In this document: in pieces, positions 7,818-14,313 of the stretch
How positions within the stretch are numbered: position 1 is the stretch's first letter
Layout of the letters: every line of letters begins with the position of its first letter
From: Chloroflexota bacterium
GTDB lineage: Bacteria; Chloroflexota; Anaerolineae; J036; Brachytrichaceae
Assembly (NCBI GenBank): GCA_021813225.1
Contig: JAKALH010000006.1
Span: 1 to 20,339, forward strand
Direction of reading: 5' to 3'
DNA: 20,339 bases
Translations under genes and position numbers: made by a program
The notes under the pieces: generated by a model
The model's input: the letters and a program-made list of their open reading frames with translations, nothing else
Told to the model about the DNA's origin: nothing
Databases searched by the model: none

Positions 7818-8321
7818 TTATGAGGTTGCCATCACGATGGCGTCGTCGCCGTTCGAGTAGAACCTCGGCAGGCGGCGTACCTGTTGCAGGCCCAGGTTCT
7901 GGTACAGCGCAATGGCGTCTGCATTTCCGGCGCGCACATGCAGCCAGAGCCGCGGATACTCGCTGAGAACGGCATGCAGCAGGTGAGTGCCGACGCCCCG
8001 CCTGCGATATTCCGGAAGTGTCCCCACACCCCCGATGTACATGACGGGCTGTTCATCCAGCATATTTGGATACGCAATCAGGTAACCTACCGGCGCAGCA
8101 TTCATGCCTGCGACCCAGGTGTGTGTATCCGACTGTCCTACGCGCGGCCACAACCCGAATACATTACGCATCCAACCAAAACAGGCGGCTTCTATGTGTC
8201 TGACAGCGTTCCAGTCACGTCGAGAGGCGCTCCACACGGTAATTATGTTGGTTTTGTTGCGCGGAATCCCCGGCTGACTGACATGCGAGTGTATCCGAGT
8301 GTTTATCATCATGTGTTGCAC
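7818..8321 (-). CDS. GNAT family N-acetyltransferase (RimI-like)
   Basis: The 167-aa protein carries the acetyl-CoA binding motif A (GVGTLPEYRRRGVGTHLLHA, 98-117; R/Q-x-x-G-x-G/A core RRRGVG). It also has a RimI-type motif B (NADAIALYQNLGLQQVRR, 133-150, ending LPRFY). Such enzymes transfer acetyl groups from acetyl-CoA to amines such as protein N-termini or lysines; the substrate cannot be read from sequence. The start is uncertain: GTG at 8321, or ATG at 8312 or 8309. None has a clear ribosome binding site, and the first 25 residues lie outside the fold. It is the first gene after the palindromic terminator and is co-oriented with the pilus genes. It could modify pilus components or simply be a passenger. 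Confidence 0.88.
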   Translation of the reverse strand: MQHMMINTRIHSHVSQPGIPRNKTNIITVWSASRRDWNAVRHIEAACFGWMRNVFGLWPRVGQSDTHTWVAGMNAAPVGYLIAYPNMLDEQPVMYIGGVGTLPEYRRRGVGTHLLHAVLSEYPRLWLHVRAGNADAIALYQNLGLQQVRRLPRFYSNGDDAIVMATS

Positions 8322-8400
8322 ATATTGTCTGTATGAGCAACAGTGGGTAAATCCGCGATAGCGCCTATTTATTCGCAGTAGATAGAACGGAATGTAAACA

Positions 8401-8432
8401 TTAACGGGCAGACAGCGCTGTCTGCCCGTTAA
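8401..8432. terminator. Perfect 32-bp palindrome, probable terminator
   Basis: The sequence is TTAACGGGCAGACAGC joined directly to its reverse complement, giving a 16-bp perfect arm with no spacer base. It lies 33 bases after the 668-aa protein's stop and about 80 bases before the acetyltransferase. On the minus strand it is followed by a T-enriched stretch (TGTTTACATT). This suits a terminator that splits the pilus locus into two units. The rest of the 143-base gap holds no other clear element. Confidence 0.7.
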
Positions 8433-8464
8433 GTTGCAAGTCGCCTATATATTCAATGGTTCAG

Positions 8465-10471
8465 TTATGGATTAGCTGATGGCGGCTGGCACGCACCCGA
8501 CGCTACACACGAGTCGCGCAACACCGACTGCACTTCGACGACCGGAACCCAGATGCCTGGCGGCAGATCCCAGTACACGGTATCCTGCCACATGCCGCCG
8601 GACTGTGTAGTGGTTCGCACGTCATACGATGTCGAGCGCCCCATCTGTGTCAAGTCGATGCCGGCCCAGTCGGTCTGGTAATTCTGCCAGCCATAGGTGT
8701 AGGAACCCGGCGAGACATAGCCCGGCGCACAACCGTCGTTCGAGGTGCCGGGCGGTTCGTAGGTCGTACCGTCAGGGTACAGGGTAGTTGGATAGCAGGC
8801 GCCACTGGGATGCCATGTGCGCGTGGCAATCGTGACTGTCACCTTCCACTCGTGCCCGCAGAATGTCTTGACTGTGACATCGTAAGCAGGCAGATCGTAG
8901 ATATTGCCAGGCACTTTATTCACCATGTCGAACTCGCGCCCGAACAGGGTCAGCAAGCCGGCGCTGGATGTCTGGTAGACATAGGTTGCCTGCGTGCCTT
9001 CCTGCTTCTTGGCATACGGGCCAGTGTTCCAGGAGCGGTCGCTGAAGGTCCACTGCGGCTTGGGAACCGTCTGGCCAAACCAGCTCTCGCCGCCATTGAA
9101 ACGCCGGCTGCGCATATACAGCACCAGATCCTTCCACACGCCAGCATCGTAACCCGATTTGGTGGGGTTGCCGTTGGCATCGACGAATTCGCTCAGGTTC
9201 GCCGGACTCTGCGGTGAACTGGCGTTGCCGTCGATGGTGTTGTATTCCTGCGGCTGCAGCAGGAAATTCGTCGGCACGTTGACCAGCGAGCGCGGGTACG
9301 GCGAGCGCAGCACCTGGTTCACCGGGCAGGATGTGCTGGAATTCGCCCGCAGGTTCCACGTCTGCAGCAGGCCATCCGACTTACACTGTAACGTGATTCC
9401 CTCCGGCGTGATGACAGGCACACAGGGCAACTGCTTATACTGGTCAAGCGATATTCCTTCCGTCTTCTGGCACTGTGTCTTGGTCATACAGAATGTGTCG
9501 ACAGTCCACCACGCGCCGTCTTTGAACAGCATATCGGTGCCGTAGTAGCCATCCGAGCAGGCTTCACCCGTATTCGAATCGGATTTCTCGCCCACCTGAC
9601 AGGTGTACTGGTAGTGGTTGGTTTCATTCTGCGGTTTCGGCGTTGGTTGCGGGCAGCCGCCGGCGGGAGCAGGGATGATGTCGTCGGGGTGCTCGCCATG
9701 CCCGTTCAGGCCGTTGACAGAAACTGTGATTTCCACGTACGGGTTAGAGGCGCTGTGCGTGGCGTGGCAGATAGTGATTTTCTTGTCGGGGATAGAGGTC
9801 TTGGTCGGGCGAGGCGTCTTGGTAGGCGGCACCTTTCCATGGTCATCATCGCCGTCATTCTCGTCTACAGGAGTGGGTTGTCGCGTTTCTGCCGATTCTG
9901 GCTCGGGCGTTCTGGTGACCGATTTGTGGTCTCCGGTCGAGTTTCCAGGGTCGGTAGCATCAGGCTGCGGGGTACTGGTCGGTTCCACGTTATCCGTCGC
10001 CGCCGGTTTGCGCGTACTGGTCGGTTCCACGTTATCCGTCGCCGCCGGTCGCGGCGTCCTAGTCGGTTTCGGGTTCTTCGTCACTGCCGGTGTCGCCGTA
10101 CCGGTCGGTTTTGGAGTCTTCGTCACCGCCGGTGTCGCTGTACCGGTCGGTTTTGGAGTCCTCGTCAGCGTCGGTGTGGCGCTGGGTTGTGTGGTAGCCG
10201 GGATAGAAGTGGAAGTGGATACGGAAGCCAGCGTGGGTGGCGGCATGGTCGGGCCGGTTGACGTACCGCTGCCGATGATGATCCCGCTCAGGCTTCCATC
10301 GCCTGTTGCCGTTACCGTTATATTGAACGACATGTTATTCGACGCCCCCACCGGCCCGCCCGCCGAAACGGCCAGCAGCAGGCAAGCCAGCGCAAGGCTG
10401 AGCAGCACGCCCATAAACAGGGCAGCATTCGAACGCGGGCTCCTTCCTGGTGTTTGCGTGTTATTTTCCAT
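8465..10471 (-). CDS. Large secreted Thr/Pro-rich protein with CHATG-type motif, candidate pilus-associated surface protein
   Basis: This 668-aa protein has an N-terminal membrane/signal segment (residues 17-38) and a Thr/Pro/Ala-rich stalk (70-230) containing 14-residue repeats (TKTPKPTGTATPAV; AATDNVEPTST). A conserved bacterial surface motif follows at 234-274 (ICHATHSASNPYVEITVS, then HPDDIIPAPAGGCP), with two Cys and several His. The C-terminal domain (280-668) is Trp/Tyr-rich with about a dozen Cys, which suggests disulfides outside the membrane. I do not recognise a family for it. No LPxTG motif or C-terminal membrane anchor is seen. The start overlaps the stop of the 287-aa gene by 11 bases, so it is co-translated with the pseudopilin group. 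Its position suggests a pilus-tip or minor pilus component (inference). Confidence 0.85.
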   Translation of the reverse strand: MENNTQTPGRSPRSNAALFMGVLLSLALACLLLAVSAGGPVGASNNMSFNITVTATGDGSLSGIIIGSGTSTGPTMPPPTLASVSTSTSIPATTQPSATPTLTRTPKPTGTATPAVTKTPKPTGTATPAVTKNPKPTRTPRPAATDNVEPTSTRKPAATDNVEPTSTPQPDATDPGNSTGDHKSVTRTPEPESAETRQPTPVDENDGDDDHGKVPPTKTPRPTKTSIPDKKITICHATHSASNPYVEITVSVNGLNGHGEHPDDIIPAPAGGCPQPTPKPQNETNHYQYTCQVGEKSDSNTGEACSDGYYGTDMLFKDGAWWTVDTFCMTKTQCQKTEGISLDQYKQLPCVPVITPEGITLQCKSDGLLQTWNLRANSSTSCPVNQVLRSPYPRSLVNVPTNFLLQPQEYNTIDGNASSPQSPANLSEFVDANGNPTKSGYDAGVWKDLVLYMRSRRFNGGESWFGQTVPKPQWTFSDRSWNTGPYAKKQEGTQATYVYQTSSAGLLTLFGREFDMVNKVPGNIYDLPAYDVTVKTFCGHEWKVTVTIATRTWHPSGACYPTTLYPDGTTYEPPGTSNDGCAPGYVSPGSYTYGWQNYQTDWAGIDLTQMGRSTSYDVRTTTQSGGMWQDTVYWDLPPGIWVPVVEVQSVLRDSCVASGACQPPSANP
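9972..10181 (-). repeat. Five tandem 42-bp units encoding 14-residue Thr/Pro repeats
   Basis: Units begin at 9972, 10014, 10056, 10098 and 10140, each 42 bases. The first two are nearly identical (gtactggtcggttccacgtt ...), and the last three form a second subtype (gtaccggtcggttttggagt ...). They keep frame and encode the stalk of the 668-aa protein, so copy number could vary without a frameshift. Confidence 0.88.
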
Positions 10472-11324
10472 TGGTCAGATCCGTTGTCTCATCGACCGAG
10501 GCGAACTTCCAGCGTCCATCGGTCCGGTCGTAGAGAATAGACATGATGGTGAGGGTATCTGGTTTAGCGCGGCCCTGCGCCAGCAACTGGCTGGTGGTAA
10601 CGTCATACAGATCGACGATCCAGCCGCGTGTGATCACGGCGGCTTTCGCGGAGTAGCCGTCCGGCGCGAAGTCGCGAACCTCGATGGTGTAGCGGCCGGC
10701 GCGGTTTACGCCATACAGGTCGCGGGTGGCTTCCACGCCCTGCATCTGTGCCAGGGCGGCGCCGGTGAAGTATGTCTTCAGGATCTCGTCGCGTCTGGCC
10801 ATATAGTCTTCGAGCGACATATTGCGCTGAATGGCATAGTAGGCGCCCAGGTCGGTCATGGCCTTGTCCACCACGGCGCGCGGAGCCAACAGGGTGCCAT
10901 CCAGTTGTTTCGTCATCTGGCTTGCCCACGGCGCGCGGCTGGTGTCGACGGTCGGCTTGACCTCAGGCGTTGCGGCAGCCTGTGACTGTACGGCGGCCTT
11001 TTGCTGCGGCGCAGTCACTGCGGTTGTCGGCACGGCTTGCTGGTAGATCGTCACCTCTGGTTGAAACGGCATGACATCAGACAGCATCTGCGTCCCGTTG
11101 CCGCTGTTTGACAGGCGATTCACAGCGAGAAACGCCGCTGCAAACAGGGCCAGCACGCCCAGGCCAAGCAGAAACCTGGTCAGGGGCGTCAGCCGGTTGA
11201 CAACCGAGCGCCGGTAACCCGACTCTCGAAATGTGGGGCGGTAATCCGTTGACGTTCGCCGCCCCACCCGGAAAATGTCGATGGCGCGCTTGAAGAGATT
11301 ACCTTTCACAATTGTTGAGTTCAT
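10461..11324 (-). CDS. Single-pass membrane protein of the Tad locus, NTF2-like C-terminal domain suspected
   Basis: The ATG at 11324 gives 287 aa. It sits one base past the TGA of the preceding pseudopilin gene and is served by a GGAAGGG site inside that gene. An upstream in-frame extension to 11459 is rejected because it runs through the pseudopilin. A basic cytoplasmic N-terminus (1-49) precedes one membrane helix (50-69, FLLGLGVLALFAAAFLAVNR). Then come an Ala/Gln/Pro-rich linker (95-130) and a C-terminal alpha+beta domain (132-285). The pattern DLGAYYAIQRNMSLEDY, TYFTGAAL, then paired strands (YTIEVRDFAPDGYSAKAAVI, GRWKFASVDE) looks like an NTF2/ARC6-type cone fold; this is a weak structural guess. 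It may be an extracytoplasmic scaffold or pilus-base protein taking the place of TadG. Confidence 0.82.
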   Translation of the reverse strand: MNSTIVKGNLFKRAIDIFRVGRRTSTDYRPTFRESGYRRSVVNRLTPLTRFLLGLGVLALFAAAFLAVNRLSNSGNGTQMLSDVMPFQPEVTIYQQAVPTTAVTAPQQKAAVQSQAAATPEVKPTVDTSRAPWASQMTKQLDGTLLAPRAVVDKAMTDLGAYYAIQRNMSLEDYMARRDEILKTYFTGAALAQMQGVEATRDLYGVNRAGRYTIEVRDFAPDGYSAKAAVITRGWIVDLYDVTTSQLLAQGRAKPDTLTIMSILYDRTDGRWKFASVDETTDLTNGK

Positions 11325-11325
11325 G

Positions 11326-11802
11326 TCATTGCCCTTCCCGGCTGATGCCGTATGCAGGCTCCGCATAGGCAGATATCCACAGCGTGACCGGCGCCAGACC
11401 GAATAACGAGTGCAGCACGGGCACGTCCGCAGTGGTGTAGGCCTGCAGCACAAGCACATCGCGCGTATTGAGGTGATTGATAGTGAGCGACGTGATTTTC
11501 ATGCGGCCGTTCGTCATCCCGTCGACGTAATTCTGCGCCCGCGCCAGCGCATCGCTTTTCAGGCGAATCTGCTGGTCATTGATAAACGTGCTCGTGTCGA
11601 TGTCCTTGGCGGCGTCCTGCGCCGCCAACCGTGCCACATTGCTGGTGACCGAGAAGGCGTAGCCGACGTTGCCGAAGTCGTAGATGAGCGCGAAGAACAT
11701 GAACAGCATCACGGTGTAGTACACGGCCTGGAACGTGACGGTGTAGCCCGACTCGCTCCGGCGCCAGTTTTTTCTCAGGAATCCGTTGAAATGTCTGTTC
11801 AT
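11326..11802 (-). CDS. TadE-like pseudopilin (third of three)
   Basis: The 158-aa protein has a short basic leader ending WRRSESG (to residue 19), a hydrophobic helix (26-43, AVYYTVMLFMFFALIYDF) and then FGNVGYAFSVTSNVARLAAQ. It is the closest of the three to TadE/TadF minor pseudopilins. The SESG stretch is the expected prepilin-peptidase cleavage site, after Gly19. Residue 6 after the cut is Gln rather than the usual Glu. The rest is a small alpha/beta domain (about 75-150). It lies 6 bases after the previous pseudopilin stop and 1 base before the next ATG. Minor pseudopilins are thought to initiate or cap the Flp fibre. The ribosome site (GTAGG) is weak and overlaps the upstream stop codon. 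Confidence 0.85.
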   Translation of the reverse strand: MNRHFNGFLRKNWRRSESGYTVTFQAVYYTVMLFMFFALIYDFGNVGYAFSVTSNVARLAAQDAAKDIDTSTFINDQQIRLKSDALARAQNYVDGMTNGRMKITSLTINHLNTRDVLVLQAYTTADVPVLHSLFGLAPVTLWISAYAEPAYGISREGQ

Positions 11803-11808
11803 ATCTGC

Positions 11809-12306
11809 CTACTGCCATTTGGACTTGAACGGCTCCGTCCGCAGCGACACTTCGGCGTCCATAGGCACTGCGCCGCCGGTCAGCTCCGCAAAGAAAGCCA
11901 GGCGCGACATATCGATGTCGTAATGGACGTGGCAGGTCACCAGCGTATCCGGCGTCCAGTCGCCGGTAATCGTGATCACAACCGAGCTAGGATCGATGGC
12001 GTTGCCATACAGAGACTGCAGCGCCGCGTTGCGGGCCTGCTGTCGCCCGATGTACTCTGTCTCGGACGCCACCGCAGCGCGCGCGCATTCGCTGGCCGCC
12101 GTCCAGACCGGCATTTGCGCCGCCCGCACGATCGTCGCGAACGCAATCAGCAGCACCATGATGACCATGGGCACGATCACGCTGCTGAACTCGAAGCTGG
12201 AATCCTCGCCGCTTTCGGCGCGGCGAACCAGAACAACGAGAAGAGACAGAACGCGCTTCGGCGTCTGTCTCGTGGCTGGCGCTGACGATCCCTGAGTTTT
12301 ATTCAT
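11809..12306 (-). CDS. TadE-like pseudopilin (second of three)
   Basis: The ATG at 12306 gives 165 aa and overlaps the upstream stop by 8 bases (ATGAATAA), which implies translational coupling. An in-frame extension to 12537 is rejected because it lies inside the preceding gene. The basic leader ends VRRAESG (Gly33). A mature start EDSSFEFSSV with Glu6 follows, then a hydrophobic helix (41-60, SSVIVPMVIMVLLIAFATIV). The periplasm-side portion has a TadE/TadG-like helix (WTAASECARAAVASETEY) and a beta-rich end (SSVVITITGDWTPDTLVTCH). It shares the ESG cut-site arrangement with its two neighbours but little else, as is usual for minor pseudopilins. Confidence 0.8.
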   Translation of the reverse strand: MNKTQGSSAPATRQTPKRVLSLLVVLVRRAESGEDSSFEFSSVIVPMVIMVLLIAFATIVRAAQMPVWTAASECARAAVASETEYIGRQQARNAALQSLYGNAIDPSSVVITITGDWTPDTLVTCHVHYDIDMSRLAFFAELTGGAVPMDAEVSLRTEPFKSKWQ

Positions 12307-12778
12307 TGCAACCGGTGTCGGTACAGACCGGCTGTCCCGGATAGAAGCGTTCTGACCGCACATGGATCCCGCTCCCTGCCGATATCTGGAACCGGTAATT
12401 CCCGAGGACTCCCATGTTGTAGGACTTCGTTGTGGCAATGTTGGCGCTGACAGTGCGAGACTGGGAATCGACGGCAATGCCATTCGGCGGCGCATTCCCT
12501 TGAGTCCAACCGCTCCAGGCGTTCTGAAGCGCGGCATTGGCCCTGTCCGGCGCTACCGCTGCCAACTGCGCGCTGCCCTGCGCCGCGTAACTGGCACCCA
12601 CGCGATAGAACCCGACCAGCGCCACCATCAGGCCGAAAAGAAGCAACGCGACCAGCACCGGTGCGAAGACGATATCGGAGTAGTTGCCGCCGTCCATGCT
12701 GCCGCTTTCGGCCTGCTGGAATAACCTGTGCCACTGTGCTGATGTTCCGACAGGGGATTTAACGATCGGTTTTATCAT
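12299..12778 (-). CDS. TadE-like pseudopilin (first of three)
   Basis: The protein is 159 aa from the ATG at 12778. An AGGGG site at 12787-12791 is 8 bases away, so this start is preferred over the GTG at 12787, which would overlap that site. The leader ends QQAESG (Gly26), followed by SMDGGNYSDIV and a hydrophobic helix (37-58, APVLVALLLFGLMVALVGFY). The next segment, RVGASYAAQGSAQLAAVAP, is typical of TadE-like proteins. The C-terminus has a Cys pair (CTDTGC) near the end. It begins just downstream of the short second pilin ORF. Assigned as a minor pseudopilin from the ESG-plus-helix layout and its position. Confidence 0.8.
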   Translation of the reverse strand: MIKPIVKSPVGTSAQWHRLFQQAESGSMDGGNYSDIVFAPVLVALLLFGLMVALVGFYRVGASYAAQGSAQLAAVAPDRANAALQNAWSGWTQGNAPPNGIAVDSQSRTVSANIATTKSYNMGVLGNYRFQISAGSGIHVRSERFYPGQPVCTDTGCNE

Positions 12779-12786
12779 TTTCGGCA

Positions 12787-12791
12787 CCCCT
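12787..12791 (-). promoter_or_regulatory. Ribosome binding site selecting the 12778 start
   Basis: AGGGG on the minus strand lies 8 bases before the ATG at 12778. It overlaps both the alternative GTG and the stop codon of the short pilin-like ORF. Confidence 0.5.
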
Positions 12792-12924
12792 ATGGACCGA
12801 ATGAATAGCGGGCGTTGGCGGTCACGACCGCTGTGCTGTCTGACTGGGCGAACACCGCCACACCGATGACGGCTACGATGATGAGAACCAGGGTGACGAC
12901 ACCCATAGCATTAAGGAATGTCAT
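12790..12924 (-). CDS. Very short second Flp-like pilin ORF (44 aa, possibly 51)
   Basis: This small frame ends at TAG 12790-12792. The ATG at 12924 has a GAGGG site 7 bases upstream; ATG at 12945 (51 aa, MTREG...) is the alternative, without a site. The hydrophobic part MGVVTLVLIIVAVIGVAVFA aligns with the Flp pilin's VGVVALVLIVVAVLGIAIYG, so the two are paralogues. The same frame stays open back to the pilin's own stop, and the untranslated part still reads like a pilin N-terminus (DAIDRIAE versus DAIQKIER). It therefore looks like a tandem pilin duplicate that lost its original start. It could be a working mini-pilin starting near the cleavage site or a decaying copy. The Tad locus context supports the relationship. 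Confidence 0.62.
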   Translation of the reverse strand: MTFLNAMGVVTLVLIIVAVIGVAVFAQSDSTAVVTANARYSFGP

Positions 12925-12996
12925 CAGCATGCCCTCGCGCGTCATTTCGGCGATGCGGTCGATTGCATCGGTGCAGGCGGTATCCGCGTATGCCGC

Positions 12997-13221
12997 CTAT
13001 TTGAAGTTGAAGCTGGCGGAATTGATGTTGCCGGCGGCGTTGCTGGCCGCACCGTAGATGGCGATGCCGAGCACGGCCACCACGATCAACACCAGGGCGA
13101 CCACGCCCACCGTGCGCAGGGTCGAGCCGGAGCTGTCCGCATCGCCGCGCTCAATCTTCTGAATAGCGTCCTGCGCGCGCAGGTATGCCAGTGTCGAAAG
13201 GTCCTGAAGTTTGCTGAACAT
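12997..13221 (-). CDS. flp: Flp-type pilin, probable major pilus subunit
   Basis: The ATG at 13221 follows a strong AGGGGGA site (13230-13236) at 8 bases and gives 74 aa, a normal size for Flp prepilins. A longer in-frame reading from 13326 has no support. Residues 1-32 are a hydrophilic leader ending DADSSG. Cleavage after Gly32 would give STLRTVGVV and a 20-residue hydrophobic helix (VVALVLIVVAVLGIAIYG). A short tail follows (AASNAAGNINSASFNFK) ending in the aromatic residues common in Flp pilins. The usual Glu5 is absent from the mature form. The gene follows tadC by 126 bases and probably has its own promoter. It is the expected fibre subunit, exported through TadB/TadC and cut by the A24-like peptidase. 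Confidence 0.88.
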   Translation of the reverse strand: MFSKLQDLSTLAYLRAQDAIQKIERGDADSSGSTLRTVGVVALVLIVVAVLGIAIYGAASNAAGNINSASFNFK

Positions 13222-13272
13222 GATTGTGTTCCCCCTAATATGAATTGTGATAATTTTTAATATGAGAATCTT

Positions 13273-13301
13273 CTTAGATTTCGACTTGTGCTCCTCGCCA
13301 A
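13273..13301 (-). promoter_or_regulatory. flp: Possible promoter for the Flp pilin
   Basis: TTGGCG (13296-13301) and TCTAAG (13273-13278) are separated by 17 bases on the minus strand, in an AT-rich patch rare in this locus. Each box matches the sigma-70 consensus at 4 of 6 positions. A 5-bp stem CCGGG-GAGA-CCCGG (13334-13347) directly follows the tadC stop and could reduce read-through. Confidence 0.3.
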
Positions 13302-13347
13302 GGCATCTGTGTGCGGGCACCTCCATAAGTTTGCCGGGGAGACCCGG

Positions 13348-14313
13348 TTACCTCGCGATACTCCCCATAACGCCGGCCATTGCAGGCACAATAATCAATA
13401 ATGTCGTTATCAACATGCTGCTCAGGCCGATTGGGCGGGTCATTTCCTGCAGGTTCTTGCGGGCCTGCGTCTGTATCTGCAGACGCAGGCGCTCCTGGGC
13501 CAGATCCGCCAGGATATTCAATACAGGGCCGATCTGGCCGCCCTGCCGGGATACCATCTTCAGGTTATTGGCGAACTCGATCACCAGTTCATTGCCCTGG
13601 TTGCGTTCGACGAGCTGATCCATGGCCAGGGCGTCGTCCTTCGTGACATCCAGCACGGTTACAGCACGGCGGATCTCCTCGACAAATGGCCCGCCCGGTC
13701 GCCGCGCCATGTTGCGGATGGCGCGCTGGATGGTATTGCCGGCCATCACATCGCCGCGCAACTCGGGGATTCGGTAACCCATCTCAAGCGCCAGTTCCTT
13801 CTGGCGTCTGGCGGCCGCGCCGGCAACCGCCGCATCGGGCGATCCGAACATGAACCACCCTACCCCGCCGCCCAGGATAACCGCACCTGCCAGGTATGGC
13901 AGGATGGACAGGCCGCGGGTCAGGCTCATGAACAGGCCGGCGATGACGATCACAATCGCTACCAGGCTTCCATACAGCAGAGCGCCGAAAATCTTCTCGC
14001 CCCACATGGATTCCAGATTCCAGTACGGTGCGTTCATATTGGGCATCATCGGCTCGCCCGGTTCCCAGTACCAGTTAGCCTGCTTCAGATGGCGCAGGTA
14101 GCGGGCATTGGTCGAGTCTTTGCGCATGGCCTGGCGCAGACCCTCTCGTGCGATTGGCTCCAGGATGCGGCTGTTGCCGATGCTGCGCGGGCGGTACTGC
14201 CTGGGCGTAATCGCCCGCGAAGACGGGTCCTTGCGGCTGTTGCGCGGCATCATCATGCCGACAAATACCAGGAAGGCGCTGATGCCAGCCAGGACGTAAA
14301 GCAGCTCAAGCAT
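13348..14313 (-). CDS. tadC: Tad platform protein TadC (type II secretion F domain)
   Basis: The ATG at 14313 (321 aa) overlaps the tadB stop by 8 bases and has GGAGG (14319-14323) 5 bases upstream. A TTG at 14337 would be far weaker. Hydrophobic helices lie at about 4-23, 107-128, 136-156 and 297-316. The T2SF-type helical domain occupies about 170-290 (ELALEMGYRIPELRGDVMAG, NELVIEFANNLKMVSRQGG, GPVLNILADLAQERLRLQIQ). The RQGG segment followed by a long helix to the last membrane span is typical of TadB/TadC. The protein forms half of the inner-membrane platform driven by TadA. Pairing with tadB immediately upstream supports the call. Which of the two is TadB and which TadC rests on order and layout. 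Confidence 0.9.
   Translation of the reverse strand: MLELLYVLAGISAFLVFVGMMMPRNSRKDPSSRAITPRQYRPRSIGNSRILEPIAREGLRQAMRKDSTNARYLRHLKQANWYWEPGEPMMPNMNAPYWNLESMWGEKIFGALLYGSLVAIVIVIAGLFMSLTRGLSILPYLAGAVILGGGVGWFMFGSPDAAVAGAAARRQKELALEMGYRIPELRGDVMAGNTIQRAIRNMARRPGGPFVEEIRRAVTVLDVTKDDALAMDQLVERNQGNELVIEFANNLKMVSRQGGQIGPVLNILADLAQERLRLQIQTQARKNLQEMTRPIGLSSMLITTLLIIVPAMAGVMGSIAR

Noticed and set aside
9972..10181. Regular 42-bp repeats considered as a CRISPR array
   Set aside because: There are no unique spacers between units. The repeats are contiguous, in frame and encode a Thr/Pro stalk.
9618..10985. Plus-strand open frame of 455 codons with Val/Gly-rich repeats
   Set aside because: Its repeats are the mirror of the Thr/Pro repeats on the minus strand, and it spans the boundary of two well supported genes.
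11325..11459. N-terminal extension of the 287-aa membrane protein
   Set aside because: It overlaps the end of the pseudopilin gene. The ATG at 11324 has a good ribosome site and a sensible membrane topology.
12307..12537. N-terminal extension of the second pseudopilin
   Set aside because: The segment is an out-of-frame reading of the first pseudopilin. The ATG at 12306 gives the expected short leader.
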